Source: an uncultured Oscillospiraceae bacterium (GTDB lineage: Bacteria; Bacillota; Clostridia; Oscillospirales; Acutalibacteraceae). Taken from it: 22,665 nt of DNA. Below the pieces are notes generated by a model. That model saw nothing but the letters and a program-made list of their open reading frames with translations. It was not told where the DNA came from and ran no database searches. The position numbers and the translations under genes were made by a program. Below, piece by piece: positions 1-7,316 of the stretch (within the stretch, counting starts at the first letter, position 1; every line of letters begins with the position of its first letter). The stretch covers positions 1 through 22,665 of the forward strand of contig USDZ01000009.1 of the NCBI GenBank assembly GCA_900553525.1, in the 5' to 3' direction.

Positions 1-60
1 ATGCTTTTCATGTGTGCCTTTCTTCTCCCACTCAATCCCATGTTCCAGCATGACAGGCGG
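1..60 (-). pseudogene. Possible 3' fragment of a Mob/Pre-type relaxase gene, running off the window edge
   Basis: Reading the minus strand from about base 60 to base 1 in a frame different from the integrase gives an open stretch containing HGIEWEKKGTHEKH. From memory this resembles the C-terminal part of plasmid mobilization/recombination (Mob/Pre, MobA/MobL) relaxases of gut Firmicutes. There is no start codon context and no upstream relaxase sequence, because integrase sequence begins immediately at about base 59. I therefore read it as a relaxase remnant joined to a broken integrase. Only about 20 codons are visible, so the family call rests on a short match; the gene may continue beyond base 1. 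Confidence 0.4.
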
Positions 61-688
61 TCAGGGCTAATAATTCGCCTTCACGGATACCGCACCAATA
101 GAGCATTTCAAAAGCGTAAAAGGATAAGGGCTTATCCATCATTTCATCGGCAAATTGCTTATATTCCTCTCTCGTCCAAAACAGCATTTCTTTGTGTTCC
201 TCGCTCCCCATATTTCCCACCTTTGCCGCAGGATTGGAGCACAATTCATAATAGCGCACAGCGTGATTGAAAATCGCTGACAGCTGTGCGTGAATGGTTT
301 TCAGATAAGTCGGTGCGTACCCTTCCCCTTTCTCATCCTTATATGACAGCAGTTCATTCTGCCAGGCAATGACATCTTTTGCTTCAATCTCAGCAATTTT
401 ACGTTTTCCAAAATATGGATGTATCTTGGTTCGGATAATGTGGCTCTTCGATTCCCACGTATTTTCCTTTACACACTGTTTTTTATCAACTTCGTAAATT
501 TCAAAGAAGCTGCCAAATGTCATATCCAGCTTTGACTGTGACTTTACCATCTGCTCATGCTCCCACATCTGGGCTTCTCGCTTGGTCACAAAGCCTCTTT
601 TCTGTGTCTGCTTCCGTTCTCCCGTCCAATCGGTATAGCGGAAGACTACTCGCCACTTTCCGGTGGCATTATCCTTATATACAGCCAT
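32..688 (-). pseudogene. Tyrosine recombinase (ICE-type integrase), truncated after catalytic box I
   Basis: Integrases of this family cut and rejoin DNA at the ends of integrative elements. The 218-residue product has the AP2-like arm-binding N-terminus (about 1-60, with YKDNATGKWRVVFRYTDWTG), the SAM-like core-binding domain (about 60-165, including YLKTIHAQLSAIFNHAVRYY) and the beginning of the catalytic domain, ending at GIREGELLALT, which holds the first catalytic arginine. The HxxR and tyrosine boxes, about 160-170 residues in intact relatives, are missing. After LALT the frame runs through a few unrelated codons to a stop at base 32. The start is at 688 with a GAGAGGAG ribosome site, 14 bases after the HTH gene that precedes it, the usual xis-int order. 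The protein cannot recombine DNA, so this is a dead remnant. It is AT-richer than the rest of the window, consistent with transfer. Confidence 0.85.
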
Positions 689-702
689 CTAATCACTCCT
701 CT

Positions 703-882
703 CTACTCGCTGTAACATACTTTTTTACGGAAATAATTGGTGTTTACCCTTCCTGCCACAGTCAGATATCCCATCTTCTGCAGTTCTGCGTTCAGCTGCT
801 TTACAATCTTATACGCATAGGATTTTGACACGGACATTTCCGCTGCTACTTCTTCAACAGTCATAAATGTTTTGTTTTCCAT
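703..882 (-). CDS. Excisionase-like helix-turn-helix protein (59 aa)
   Basis: A 59-residue protein beginning MENKTFMTVEEVAAEMSVSK, followed by SYAYKIVKQLNAELQKMGY and a basic C-terminus. The TVEEVAAEMSVSKSYAYKIVK part is a winged-HTH/MerR-like DNA-binding helix pair of the excisionase type, often encoded just before integrases in Firmicutes integrative elements, where it acts as recombination directionality factor or regulator. I chose the ATG at 882-880 because AAGGAG lies 9 bases upstream; a longer frame to 951 adds only a lysine-rich stretch from low-complexity DNA. The stop is 14 bases from the integrase start, so the two were co-transcribed. With its integrase broken it has probably lost its role, although the frame is intact. 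Confidence 0.75.
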   Translation of the reverse strand: MENKTFMTVEEVAAEMSVSKSYAYKIVKQLNAELQKMGYLTVAGRVNTNYFRKKVCYSE

Positions 883-937
883 AGTCTGGTTCTCCTTTTC
901 TTTTAACCCTTTTTTCTTTTTGGCGGCAGTCGTAACG

Positions 938-1096
938 CCGATTTTTTTCATCTGGTTTTTTATCCGGTCATTTTTGAAAGAATGGCGCCCGCTTCATATC
1001 GATTGGCACAAACGGTCATGGCTACTGCTTCTGATTCTATTTCTCTTGTTTGGTGTGGTAAGGAATACGCCTTGGTACACGGCCCATTTTTATTAA
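938..1096 (+). pseudogene. 3' remnant of a DUF2752 membrane-protein gene
   Basis: The plus-strand frame from about 938 encodes PIFFIWFFIRSFLKEW, then LHIDWHKRSWLLLLILFLLF and GVVRN near the stop at 1096. Two hydrophobic segments separated by a basic loop, ending in G-V-x-R-N, resemble the C-terminal half of DUF2752 proteins, small membrane proteins of unknown function. The usual N-terminal part with its CPxCGxTR motif is absent: upstream DNA belongs to the 5' flank of the HTH gene on the other strand. The frame stays open back to 872 but the residues lose resemblance before about 938. I infer an insertion or deletion that removed the 5' half when the mobile element arrived. The family call is by pattern memory only. 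Confidence 0.4.
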
Positions 1097-1136
1097 AGCG
1101 GTAGGCTTACCTATTTCATAAGTAGCAGGTGATAAG

Positions 1137-1952
1137 ATGACGAATAGTGAAATAGCGGACCGTTTGCGGGACATTCGTTGCTTTTTACTGGATATGGACG
1201 GTACGATCTATCTGGGCGACAAGTTGTTTGACTTTACAAAGCCGTTTTTAAACGCGGTGCTAAAAACCGGACGAACATACCGCTTTTTTACCAATAATTC
1301 CTCAAAGAACCGCCAAGCCTATTTGGATAAGCTGGCCCGTATGGGGATTGAGATCCCACCCGAATGGATGTACATCTCCAATCAGGTTGCGATTCGGATC
1401 TTGAAGGATCGGTATCCCGGAGGTCGTATGATGGTACTGGGCACCCAATGCCTTCTTCAGGACTTTCGCGAAGCCGGGTTTCAGGTCAATACCGATGCTC
1501 GTCCCGATGCTGTCGTACTGGGTTTCGATACGGACATTACCTATAAAGACATTTGGGCGGCATGTGACGCCGTACGTGCCGGCGCCGCGTTTTACGGCGT
1601 CAACCCGGATTGGAACTGCCCGGTGGAGAATGGGGGATGGATGCCGGACTGCGGTTCTTTAGCCAAAGTGATCGAAGCCTCCACAGGAGTCTCACCAGAG
1701 TTTTTTGGTAAGCCGACCCGGCATACACTCGAATTTATTTTAGAGGAGACGGGTTTTCGGCCGGAGGAGCTGGCTGTAATCGGCGATCGGTTATATACCG
1801 ATATTGCTTTGGCGCATCAGACACCCGTCACGTCCATTCTTGTTCTCACGGGAGAAGCATCGCTCAAAGAAGCAGTAGTTTCTCAAACGCCTCCGGATCT
1901 GATTGTGGAATCCCTGGCCGAACTGGAGTACGTCCTTAATCTGACGCCATAA
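1137..1952 (+). CDS. HAD-superfamily phosphatase, class IIA (NagD-like)
   Basis: A 271-residue cytoplasmic phosphatase of the NagD/4-nitrophenylphosphatase group. All HAD motifs are visible: motif I DMDGT (D19, D21), motif II FFTNNSS (about 56-62), the motif III lysine in FFGKPT (about 192) and motif IV AVIGDRLYTDI (about 213-223). The large C2 cap between motifs II and III, with VVLGFDTDITY and GVNPDWNCP, marks class IIA. Members remove phosphate from nucleotides, sugar phosphates, phosphoglycolate or pyridoxal phosphate; the substrate cannot be read from sequence. The start at 1137 has AGGTGA four bases upstream, a modest ribosome site. It stands alone on the plus strand and is followed, about 200 bases on, by a 17-bp hairpin that probably ends its transcript. 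The length is normal for the family. Confidence 0.9.
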   Translation: MTNSEIADRLRDIRCFLLDMDGTIYLGDKLFDFTKPFLNAVLKTGRTYRFFTNNSSKNRQAYLDKLARMGIEIPPEWMYISNQVAIRILKDRYPGGRMMVLGTQCLLQDFREAGFQVNTDARPDAVVLGFDTDITYKDIWAACDAVRAGAAFYGVNPDWNCPVENGGWMPDCGSLAKVIEASTGVSPEFFGKPTRHTLEFILEETGFRPEELAVIGDRLYTDIALAHQTPVTSILVLTGEASLKEAVVSQTPPDLIVESLAELEYVLNLTP

Positions 1953-2346
1953 CTCGGTGGATATAGCTGCGTTGCCGGGGGCGAGGTCGTTTCTCCATCT
2001 GTCTGCATGCCGGCTTTCCGTGACATGCTCTCTCTTTCATGAAGATGAATTGCCAAATGGTATATTCCGCCTTTTTCCGTTCTCATAGAACGGACGCTCC
2101 TCAAACACATGGAACAGAGGCCAAACCTCTGATTGGCCGTTTGTCCGCTTATTGAACGAGCCTGTATCCGGTAGCCAGGGCCGGATACAGGCTCGTTTCT
2201 TGATCTTTGAAAACTTGTTTCTGTCATCTGTCATCCAAATACAGATCCATAATGTCGGATAGAAAATGAGAGATAGATCATGCCCATTTCCTCCGCCCAA
2301 AGCAAAACCGGTTCTGCACGACGCGTCATACCTGCAGATGTCCATT
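1953..2346. other. Gene-free stretch between convergent genes
   Basis: No credible coding frame is visible on either strand. It contains an 8-bp perfect hairpin with a 3-base loop (2076-2094, arms TCCGTTCT and AGAACGGA), a 6-bp pair GGCCAA/TTGGCC near 2104-2123, and the strong hairpin at 2155-2197 listed separately. The 200 bases between the HAD stop and that terminator would form an unusually long 3' untranslated region. No tRNA or known RNA fold was recognised. Confidence 0.6.
2155..2197 (+). terminator. Intrinsic terminator, 17-bp perfect stem
   Basis: Arms 2155-2171 (AACGAGCCTGTATCCGG) and 2181-2197 are exact reverse complements with a 9-base loop. TTTCTTGATCTTT starts at the base of the stem, a weak T-tract on the plus strand. 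It fits termination of the HAD phosphatase transcript. There is no T-tract in the minus direction. Confidence 0.7.
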
Positions 2347-3600
2347 TTATACGGCCGGATTCGGCATACAGTCCTCAAAACACAGTTGTTCGTAAACAGG
2401 GGCGGATGTGCCCGCCAATCGGGCTCGGAGGATGTCGGGATGGTCGAGCATCCGCCCGCCTTCATATAGTCCTGCGCAGGTGATGAAATAAAGACATTTC
2501 CTGACCGGGATTCCCAGACGGAGCAGCGCGTTTCGGTCTAGTCTCCCGAGCCGTCTGGCCTGTAAAATCCGCTTGGCGTAAACATCGCCAATCCCCGGTA
2601 CCCGTACCAAGGTTTCATAGGGTGCACGGTTGATCTCGACGGGGAAGAAATGCGGGTTTCGCAGGGCCCAATCGGTTTTAGGATCCAGATCCAAGGACAG
2701 GTTGCTGTGTTCTGGCGGCAGAATTTCATCCGGAGTGAAACCGTATAACTGAACCAGCCGGTCGGCTTGATATAACCGCCCGACCCGCCAGATCGGGGTG
2801 GAGACCAGCGGCAGATTGTAACCGGCAGCGGGATGACGGTATTGAAAGGCTGTGTAATATACCCGCCCAAGATGGTATTTTTGGTACAGGGCATGGGACA
2901 GGGTCAGGATGGTCCGGTCATCTTCGCCGGTACTTCCGGCCATGAGCTGGGTGGTCTGGGAAGTGGCGAACGACGGCTTAAAACGGCTTTTTTCCTGTTT
3001 TGCCGACTGAATTAAACGGCTGATTGTTGCCATGGGAGATAGGATATTATCCCGATTTTTTTGTTTGGCGATTCGAGCATAACCCTCGCTTTTCGCCACT
3101 TCAATATTGACACTCAGCCGGTTCGCGTAGCGTCCGGCTTTCTCGATCAGAAAGGGATCGGTCCCGGGCATCACCTTGGCATGGATATAGCCTGGATAAT
3201 GGAGTTCCTCTCGCATATATCGCAAGGTTTCAACGATGAGTTCCTCCGTATAATCGGCGTTTTTATATACAGCGGATGTCAAAAACACACCATGGCGGTT
3301 CCGTACCGCTTCGTCCACCGCGATACGCGCCATCTCCCGCGGTTGATTGCAATAGCGGATTTTATCCCCGTTGCTCGCCCGGCAGCCACAATAGGAACAG
3401 TTGAAAGCGCAGCAATTGGAGAGAAATACTTTGGGAACTTTGGGTAGCGGCGCTTTTGCGCGGCTTCCTCCGCTCAGAAAACCGGGAGGACAGGCTGCTA
3501 CCGGATCAGAGGCGGAGGCCGCATCATATTGTGCGTCTTCCCGCATGTGGCGGAGCAGTTCCAGGCGTTCCAAGGGCTTTGAAAATCGCAGCTGCGCCAT
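2347..3600 (-). CDS. Putative DNA modification/repair radical SAM protein with C-terminal helix-hairpin-helix
   Basis: A 417-residue protein of the family annotated as putative DNA modification/repair radical SAM protein (TIGR03916-like). The CX3CX2C cluster is C64, C68 and C71 in the stretch SNCCAFNCSYCGCR; a TSAVYKNADYTEE segment, a SVNIEVAKSEGYARIAKQKN segment and the Q-T-T-Q-L-M-A-G segment are typical of the group. Near residues 330-355, INRAPYETLVRVPGIGDVYAKR is a helix-hairpin-helix that binds DNA non-specifically. The chemistry is unknown; a role on nucleic acid is inferred by the family from the HhH. I start at 3600 because GAGGGT lies 7 bases upstream; a frame back to 3663 has no ribosome site. 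In many genomes a DUF4130 (TIGR03915) gene sits next to it, but none is here. It has its own strong promoter. Confidence 0.85.
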   Translation of the reverse strand: MAQLRFSKPLERLELLRHMREDAQYDAASASDPVAACPPGFLSGGSRAKAPLPKVPKVFLSNCCAFNCSYCGCRASNGDKIRYCNQPREMARIAVDEAVRNRHGVFLTSAVYKNADYTEELIVETLRYMREELHYPGYIHAKVMPGTDPFLIEKAGRYANRLSVNIEVAKSEGYARIAKQKNRDNILSPMATISRLIQSAKQEKSRFKPSFATSQTTQLMAGSTGEDDRTILTLSHALYQKYHLGRVYYTAFQYRHPAAGYNLPLVSTPIWRVGRLYQADRLVQLYGFTPDEILPPEHSNLSLDLDPKTDWALRNPHFFPVEINRAPYETLVRVPGIGDVYAKRILQARRLGRLDRNALLRLGIPVRKCLYFITCAGLYEGGRMLDHPDILRARLAGTSAPVYEQLCFEDCMPNPAV

Positions 3601-3630
3601 ACCGTTACCCTCTTTTCGTGATTTGTAATC

Positions 3631-3659
3631 AGTATACCCCAATAAGATGCGCTTGTCAA
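3631..3659 (-). promoter_or_regulatory. Strong SigA-type promoter of the HhH radical SAM gene
   Basis: On the minus strand, TTGACA (3659-3654) is a perfect -35 box, then 17 bases, then TATACT (3636-3631). Transcription would begin near 3624, giving a leader of about 24 bases before the ATG at 3600. Confidence 0.75.
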
Positions 3660-3759
3660 ACATATGTTCTTATCTTGATAAAAACAAATAGGTCCCTCTT
3701 TGGACATGTTTTGGGAATAAGAGAGAAGAGCGGCTAAAATTTCGTGTTTCAGCGGACTC

Positions 3760-3787
3760 ACACAACCAAACGGAGTGTCATAGGATA
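3760..3787 (+). promoter_or_regulatory. Candidate SigK (late mother-cell) promoter of dpaAB
   Basis: CATAGGATA at 3779-3787 matches the SigK -10 consensus CATAnnnTA exactly. An AC pair at 3760-3761 (17-base spacing), within CACACA, can serve as the short -35. In Bacillus subtilis the dipicolinate synthase operon spoVF depends on SigK, so position and gene agree. A match this short occurs often by chance; the gene context is what raises it. Confidence 0.5.
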
Positions 3788-3833
3788 GAACGTAAGACCC
3801 GAATAGGCTGAAAACATAATGGAGGGTATGGAT

Positions 3834-4706
3834 ATGCGCAACATAGAGACCTTTGCGGTAATAGGGGGAGATCTGCGCTCCGCCTATCTTGCCGGATTAT
3901 TAGCAGCGGACGGATATAAGGTGATCACCTCCGGATTTGACGGCACCGATCTTCCTCCCTGCGTCACGGGCTGTACCAACCCGGCTCAGGCGGTGACACT
4001 CGCGGACTGCGTAATCCTGCCTTTGCCGGTGACAACCGACGGAACAACAGTCAATGCTCCCTTTTCTCGGATTCGCATTCCCCTTGACCAGGTGCTCAAC
4101 GGACTGGTTCCGGATCAATTCCTAGTGGGAGGAAAGATCTCCGAGGTGGTGCGAAAAGAGGCGGAGTGTCGTGGACTGACCATTTCAGACTATCTACAGC
4201 GTGAGGAGCTAGCCGTCATGAACGCTGTTCCGACTGCGGAGGGTGCGATTCAACTGGCCATGGAAGAATTGCCGATCACGATCGACGGGTCGAAATGCCT
4301 CGTCACTGGATACGGAAGGGTAGGACGCACCCTGTCCAAGCGCCTGATTTCGCTGGGGGCGCACGTGACGGTGGCAGCCCGTAAATTTGCGGACCTTGCC
4401 TGGGCTAAAGCGGCGGGGTGTGATACGTTGGAAATCGACAATCTTGCGGAAGCCGGAGATTTCGACGTGATTTTCAATACGGTGCCGGTTCTGCTGTTTG
4501 GACGAGATATCCTGAAAGAAATGGATAAGGAGACCTTATTGATTGATTTGGCTTCCAGACCGGGCGGTGTGGATTTCAACGCCGCAGCCGAATTGCAGAT
4601 CAAAACCATTTGGGCGCTCTCCCTGCCGGGGAGGGTAGCTCCGAAAACGGCCGGAGCAATTATCAAGAAGACGATACTCAACATGGTAAAGGAGGGAGCC
4701 CGATGA
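3834..4706 (+). CDS. dpaA: Dipicolinate synthase subunit A
   Basis: With DpaB this subunit oxidises dihydrodipicolinate from the lysine pathway to dipicolinic acid, which is loaded into the spore core. The 290-residue product is close to the Bacillus protein (297). The N-terminus AVIGGDLRSAYLAGLL is the family hallmark, and a second Rossmann motif, VTGYGRVGRTL (G159, G161, G164), binds NAD(P). LPLPVTTDG and the late LPGRVAPKTAG are also characteristic. I start at 3834 because GGAGGG (3821-3826) is correctly spaced from it; ATGs at 3819 and 3828 are in frame but lie before or too close to that ribosome site. The stop overlaps the dpaB start (ATGA), showing an operon with translational coupling. 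A SigK-like promoter lies upstream, consistent with mother-cell expression. Confidence 0.95.
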   Translation: MRNIETFAVIGGDLRSAYLAGLLAADGYKVITSGFDGTDLPPCVTGCTNPAQAVTLADCVILPLPVTTDGTTVNAPFSRIRIPLDQVLNGLVPDQFLVGGKISEVVRKEAECRGLTISDYLQREELAVMNAVPTAEGAIQLAMEELPITIDGSKCLVTGYGRVGRTLSKRLISLGAHVTVAARKFADLAWAKAAGCDTLEIDNLAEAGDFDVIFNTVPVLLFGRDILKEMDKETLLIDLASRPGGVDFNAAAELQIKTIWALSLPGRVAPKTAGAIIKKTILNMVKEGAR

Positions 4707-5275
4707 TGCCGCTATCCGTTGGATTTGCGATGTCCGGTTCGTTTTGTACATTTGACCGAGTCATCAATCAGATCAAAGAGCTGGTGAAGGCGGGCATGGA
4801 GATTACCCCTATTTTATCTTTCAACGCCTTCTCCCTGGATACCCGATTTGGAAAGGCGGAGGATTTTCGCCGCCGGCTCGTTGAACTGACCGGCCGGGAA
4901 CCCATGACCACGCTCACAGAGGTAGAACCGATTGGGCCTAAGGGCCTTTTCGATATCGTGGTTGTCGCTCCCTGTACAGGCACCACGCTGGGACGCTTGG
5001 CCAACGGTCTGAGCGACACCCCGGTCTCTCTTGCAGTTAAATCCCATCTGCGGCGCAGCCGGCCGGTGGTGCTGGCGGTTTCGACCAACGATGCGCTGGG
5101 AGCTTCCATGCGCAATATTGCCCTGCTTAAAAACACGAAATATATCTATTTCGTGCCGATGAGTCAAGACGACGCGGTGAACAAACCCAATTCTCTTGTG
5201 GCGGATTTTGCCCGAATTCCGGATACCATGGAAGCTGCTATGAACGGCATACAATTACAGCCTTTATTTTCATAA
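4703..5275 (+). CDS. dpaB: Dipicolinate synthase subunit B (flavoprotein)
   Basis: This is the second subunit of dipicolinate synthase, a member of the flavoprotein (UbiX/Dfp-like) fold family. The 190-residue protein shows the N-terminal GFAMSGSFCTFDRVI, VVVAPCTGTTLGRLANGLSD (about 94-113) and VLAVSTNDALGASMRN, with NKPNSLVADF near the end; together these are diagnostic of SpoVFB. The start at 4703 has GGAGG seven bases upstream and overlaps the dpaA stop; a second ATG at 4706 is equally in frame. The frame is also open further upstream inside dpaA, but that part shadows dpaA. It is followed at once by a very strong two-way terminator, so the operon is just dpaA-dpaB, without aspartokinase or dapA genes that accompany it in some bacilli. 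Confidence 0.95.
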   Translation: MMPLSVGFAMSGSFCTFDRVINQIKELVKAGMEITPILSFNAFSLDTRFGKAEDFRRRLVELTGREPMTTLTEVEPIGPKGLFDIVVVAPCTGTTLGRLANGLSDTPVSLAVKSHLRRSRPVVLAVSTNDALGASMRNIALLKNTKYIYFVPMSQDDAVNKPNSLVADFARIPDTMEAAMNGIQLQPLFS

Positions 5276-5296
5276 AAACAAGCATTCGACCGTCAT

Positions 5297-5344
5297 TCTA
5301 AACAACCCGGCCGGGGCTTTTGAGCCCCGGCCGGGTTGTTTAGA
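5297..5344. terminator. Bidirectional intrinsic terminator, 22-bp perfect stem
   Basis: Arms 5297-5318 and 5323-5344 are exact reverse complements around a TTTG loop; the core is CCCGGCCGGGGC and the flanks are AACAA/TTGTT, giving T-rich exits on both strands. It lies between convergent dpaB and the DUF2079 gene, and its right arm includes the latter's TAA stop (5342-5340). Confidence 0.9.
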
Positions 5345-7118
5345 ATTGTTCTGAGTCGGCGTAATCCGTGTTTTGAAGGATAGCGATCAGGCCCTCTTCA
5401 TAGGAAATACGGACATATCCTTGCTTCTCCAATTCGGCTATGGCCGGTTCGCCGCCCGGCTCTCTGACCGAACGCAAGTCCAAGACCACGTACTCGGTTT
5501 GATGATTGGCAGGATAATGATACAGGATGCGCCTTTTTGAGAGTTTGGGCGTAAAATACCCCGAAGCCGTAACCGATGCATCCTCTGGAATGGACTCCAA
5601 ATAACTGTCGAGTTTTTGATTAACCTCTTGGTTTTCAATAGCGCGCTGTAGATAGAGGGTTTGGTTGCTCATGGTGGATAGAAAAAGGACCGTAGTTGCG
5701 ATCACTGCAAAAGGAAGAATTTTTTGGCGTTTTGAGACATCGAATACGGCGATGTTGCGCACCGTCAGATAGAAAAACAAGGCGACGGCGGCGAATCCAT
5801 ACTGAAAATACAGGCTATGATGGTAAGGATAATCGGACAACAGGTTGATGACCAGAAAGGGTAGGAGAAGCACCAACTGAGAAAGGCGCTTGTTGAACAG
5901 GGGAATGCAGGCGACGGGCAGTAGCATCGTAATCAGATACAGCAGCTTTTCATCTTTGAAAACCATACTGAACATATATCCCGGATCGAGCAGAAGGGTG
6001 CGAACAATATTGAAAGGCCCCCCGGATGGATCGGTCATCAGACTGTTAAAATGACTGCTGAGAAGGGAGCCATATTCTTGGGATTGTAAATACGCGTACG
6101 CTCCCAGAAAGTAGCCTGCCGCCCCCACGAAAAGGATCGGTCCCCGGATCCATTCCTTACGACAAATCAGCAGATACAGGCCGATGCAGGCGATATAAAT
6201 CGCCGCATCCTCTTTGACGGAAAGGACCAGCAAAACGAATACCCAGAACAAGGGCCATTTTTTCTTTTCATAGAAATAAAAGAGCCATAAAAGCAGCGGT
6301 GTGAGAAAAAGATTTTCATGTATATCATAAAAACAGCCGCCGGTCAGGGCAGGGAAAAAACAGTAGACGAAGCCGATCATCAGGGTGGAACGGTTTCCAA
6401 GATTCATATGGCGGCATAGGAGGATAACGGGAATTACGCCGCTGGCGAGGATGACCGCCTGGGAAATTTGCAGAGTGACAGGACTGGGAAACAGGGCGTA
6501 GAAAGGCAGCAGAACATAATATATGGGAGAAATATGGATGGCAAAATGGGAGACCAGGTTGTTGCGCTCACAGGTCGTCATAGGCAAGCCGGTTTCTTTC
6601 ATCCAGTAAAACATTTGAGAGAAAATGCCCAGATCATAGGTGGACGAACTATAGGTCGTATAACGCAGACTTGTCAGTCCGCCAGTGTACAGGATGTAAA
6701 CGGCAGCACAGCCGGCCAGTATACCATAAACAGCTCCGGATGACAAAGGAAGATGAAGAAGCCCCAACTTATCCTCTTTGAAAAGATAATACCCCACAAA
6801 AGTGAGGACGATCAGGATTCCGAGGCCAAACCAGGTGTCCTGCTTCTGTGCGGTCAGGACCAGGGCGTAAGCGTACACGAGAAAAAACATCCCGTAGTTG
6901 TCTGTCTTTCCGGAAGGGATCAGAATAGCCAACAAAGAGAGAAGTAAAAAAACAGCGCCTATACAGCCGATAAAGGGGAATAGCGGTATCTGTTTGACAA
7001 AGTCGATCTTATGAAAATCGTATGGCACCCAGAAAAGAGAGATAAGAGCGGCGCCGCACCAAGATGCCAGAAAACGCACCATCAGCTTTTCGGGGGTAAA
7101 GAAACGACGGATAGGCAA
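5340..7118 (-). CDS. DUF2079 family polytopic membrane protein
   Basis: A protein of about 592 residues with many hydrophobic segments and a soluble tail of roughly 100 residues. The motif TYDLGIFSQMFYW (near residue 160), the following SHFAIHISPIYY, then YDIHENLFLTPLLL and SVKEDAAIY are the conserved features of DUF2079, a GT-C-like membrane family of unknown biochemical role, possibly glycosyl transfer or envelope assembly. I favour a TTG start at 7118-7116 because GGGAGGG lies just upstream. An in-frame ATG at 7145 lacks a ribosome site and would sit at the 5' end of a transcript from the TATACT box at 7155-7150. It is a single-gene unit that ends in the terminator shared with dpaAB, and is divergent from yunB. 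Confidence 0.85.
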   Translation of the reverse strand: MPIRRFFTPEKLMVRFLASWCGAALISLFWVPYDFHKIDFVKQIPLFPFIGCIGAVFLLLSLLAILIPSGKTDNYGMFFLVYAYALVLTAQKQDTWFGLGILIVLTFVGYYLFKEDKLGLLHLPLSSGAVYGILAGCAAVYILYTGGLTSLRYTTYSSSTYDLGIFSQMFYWMKETGLPMTTCERNNLVSHFAIHISPIYYVLLPFYALFPSPVTLQISQAVILASGVIPVILLCRHMNLGNRSTLMIGFVYCFFPALTGGCFYDIHENLFLTPLLLWLFYFYEKKKWPLFWVFVLLVLSVKEDAAIYIACIGLYLLICRKEWIRGPILFVGAAGYFLGAYAYLQSQEYGSLLSSHFNSLMTDPSGGPFNIVRTLLLDPGYMFSMVFKDEKLLYLITMLLPVACIPLFNKRLSQLVLLLPFLVINLLSDYPYHHSLYFQYGFAAVALFFYLTVRNIAVFDVSKRQKILPFAVIATTVLFLSTMSNQTLYLQRAIENQEVNQKLDSYLESIPEDASVTASGYFTPKLSKRRILYHYPANHQTEYVVLDLRSVREPGGEPAIAELEKQGYVRISYEEGLIAILQNTDYADSEQF

Positions 7119-7149
7119 GACAATCCCTCCCAAACGTACTTGCATGCAC

Positions 7150-7178
7150 AGTATATCAGAAAATTAGAAATATTGCAC
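7150..7178 (-). promoter_or_regulatory. Candidate promoter of the DUF2079 gene
   Basis: On the minus strand TATACT (7155-7150) is a good -10 box; the hexamer 17 bases upstream, GTGCAA, matches the -35 consensus at only three of six places. The expected start point falls near 7143, which supports translation from the TTG at 7118. Confidence 0.4.
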
Positions 7179-7316
7179 GGATTTTTCCTGAAACAGGCCG
7201 AAAAAACGGAAAAAGCCCACTTTTCCGTATGGAGAGATTCACCCTCCGCCCATGTCCCGTATAAACTGAAGATAAAGGCAGTATGCGAAAGGGGCGTGGT
7301 CAGGGTGCGCAGACGT

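Noticed and set aside
2076..2094. An intrinsic terminator for the minus-strand radical SAM gene
   Set aside because: The 8-bp hairpin is perfect but on the minus strand is followed by A-rich sequence, not T; it also lies about 250 bases past the stop.
7146..7304. A SigE promoter for yunB, with CGTATAAA near 7259 as -10
   Set aside because: Only five of eight bases match the -10 and no acceptable -35 lies 14-15 bases upstream. An 8-bp hairpin ACGGAAAA/TTTTCCGT (7206-7228) is present but lacks a T-tract.
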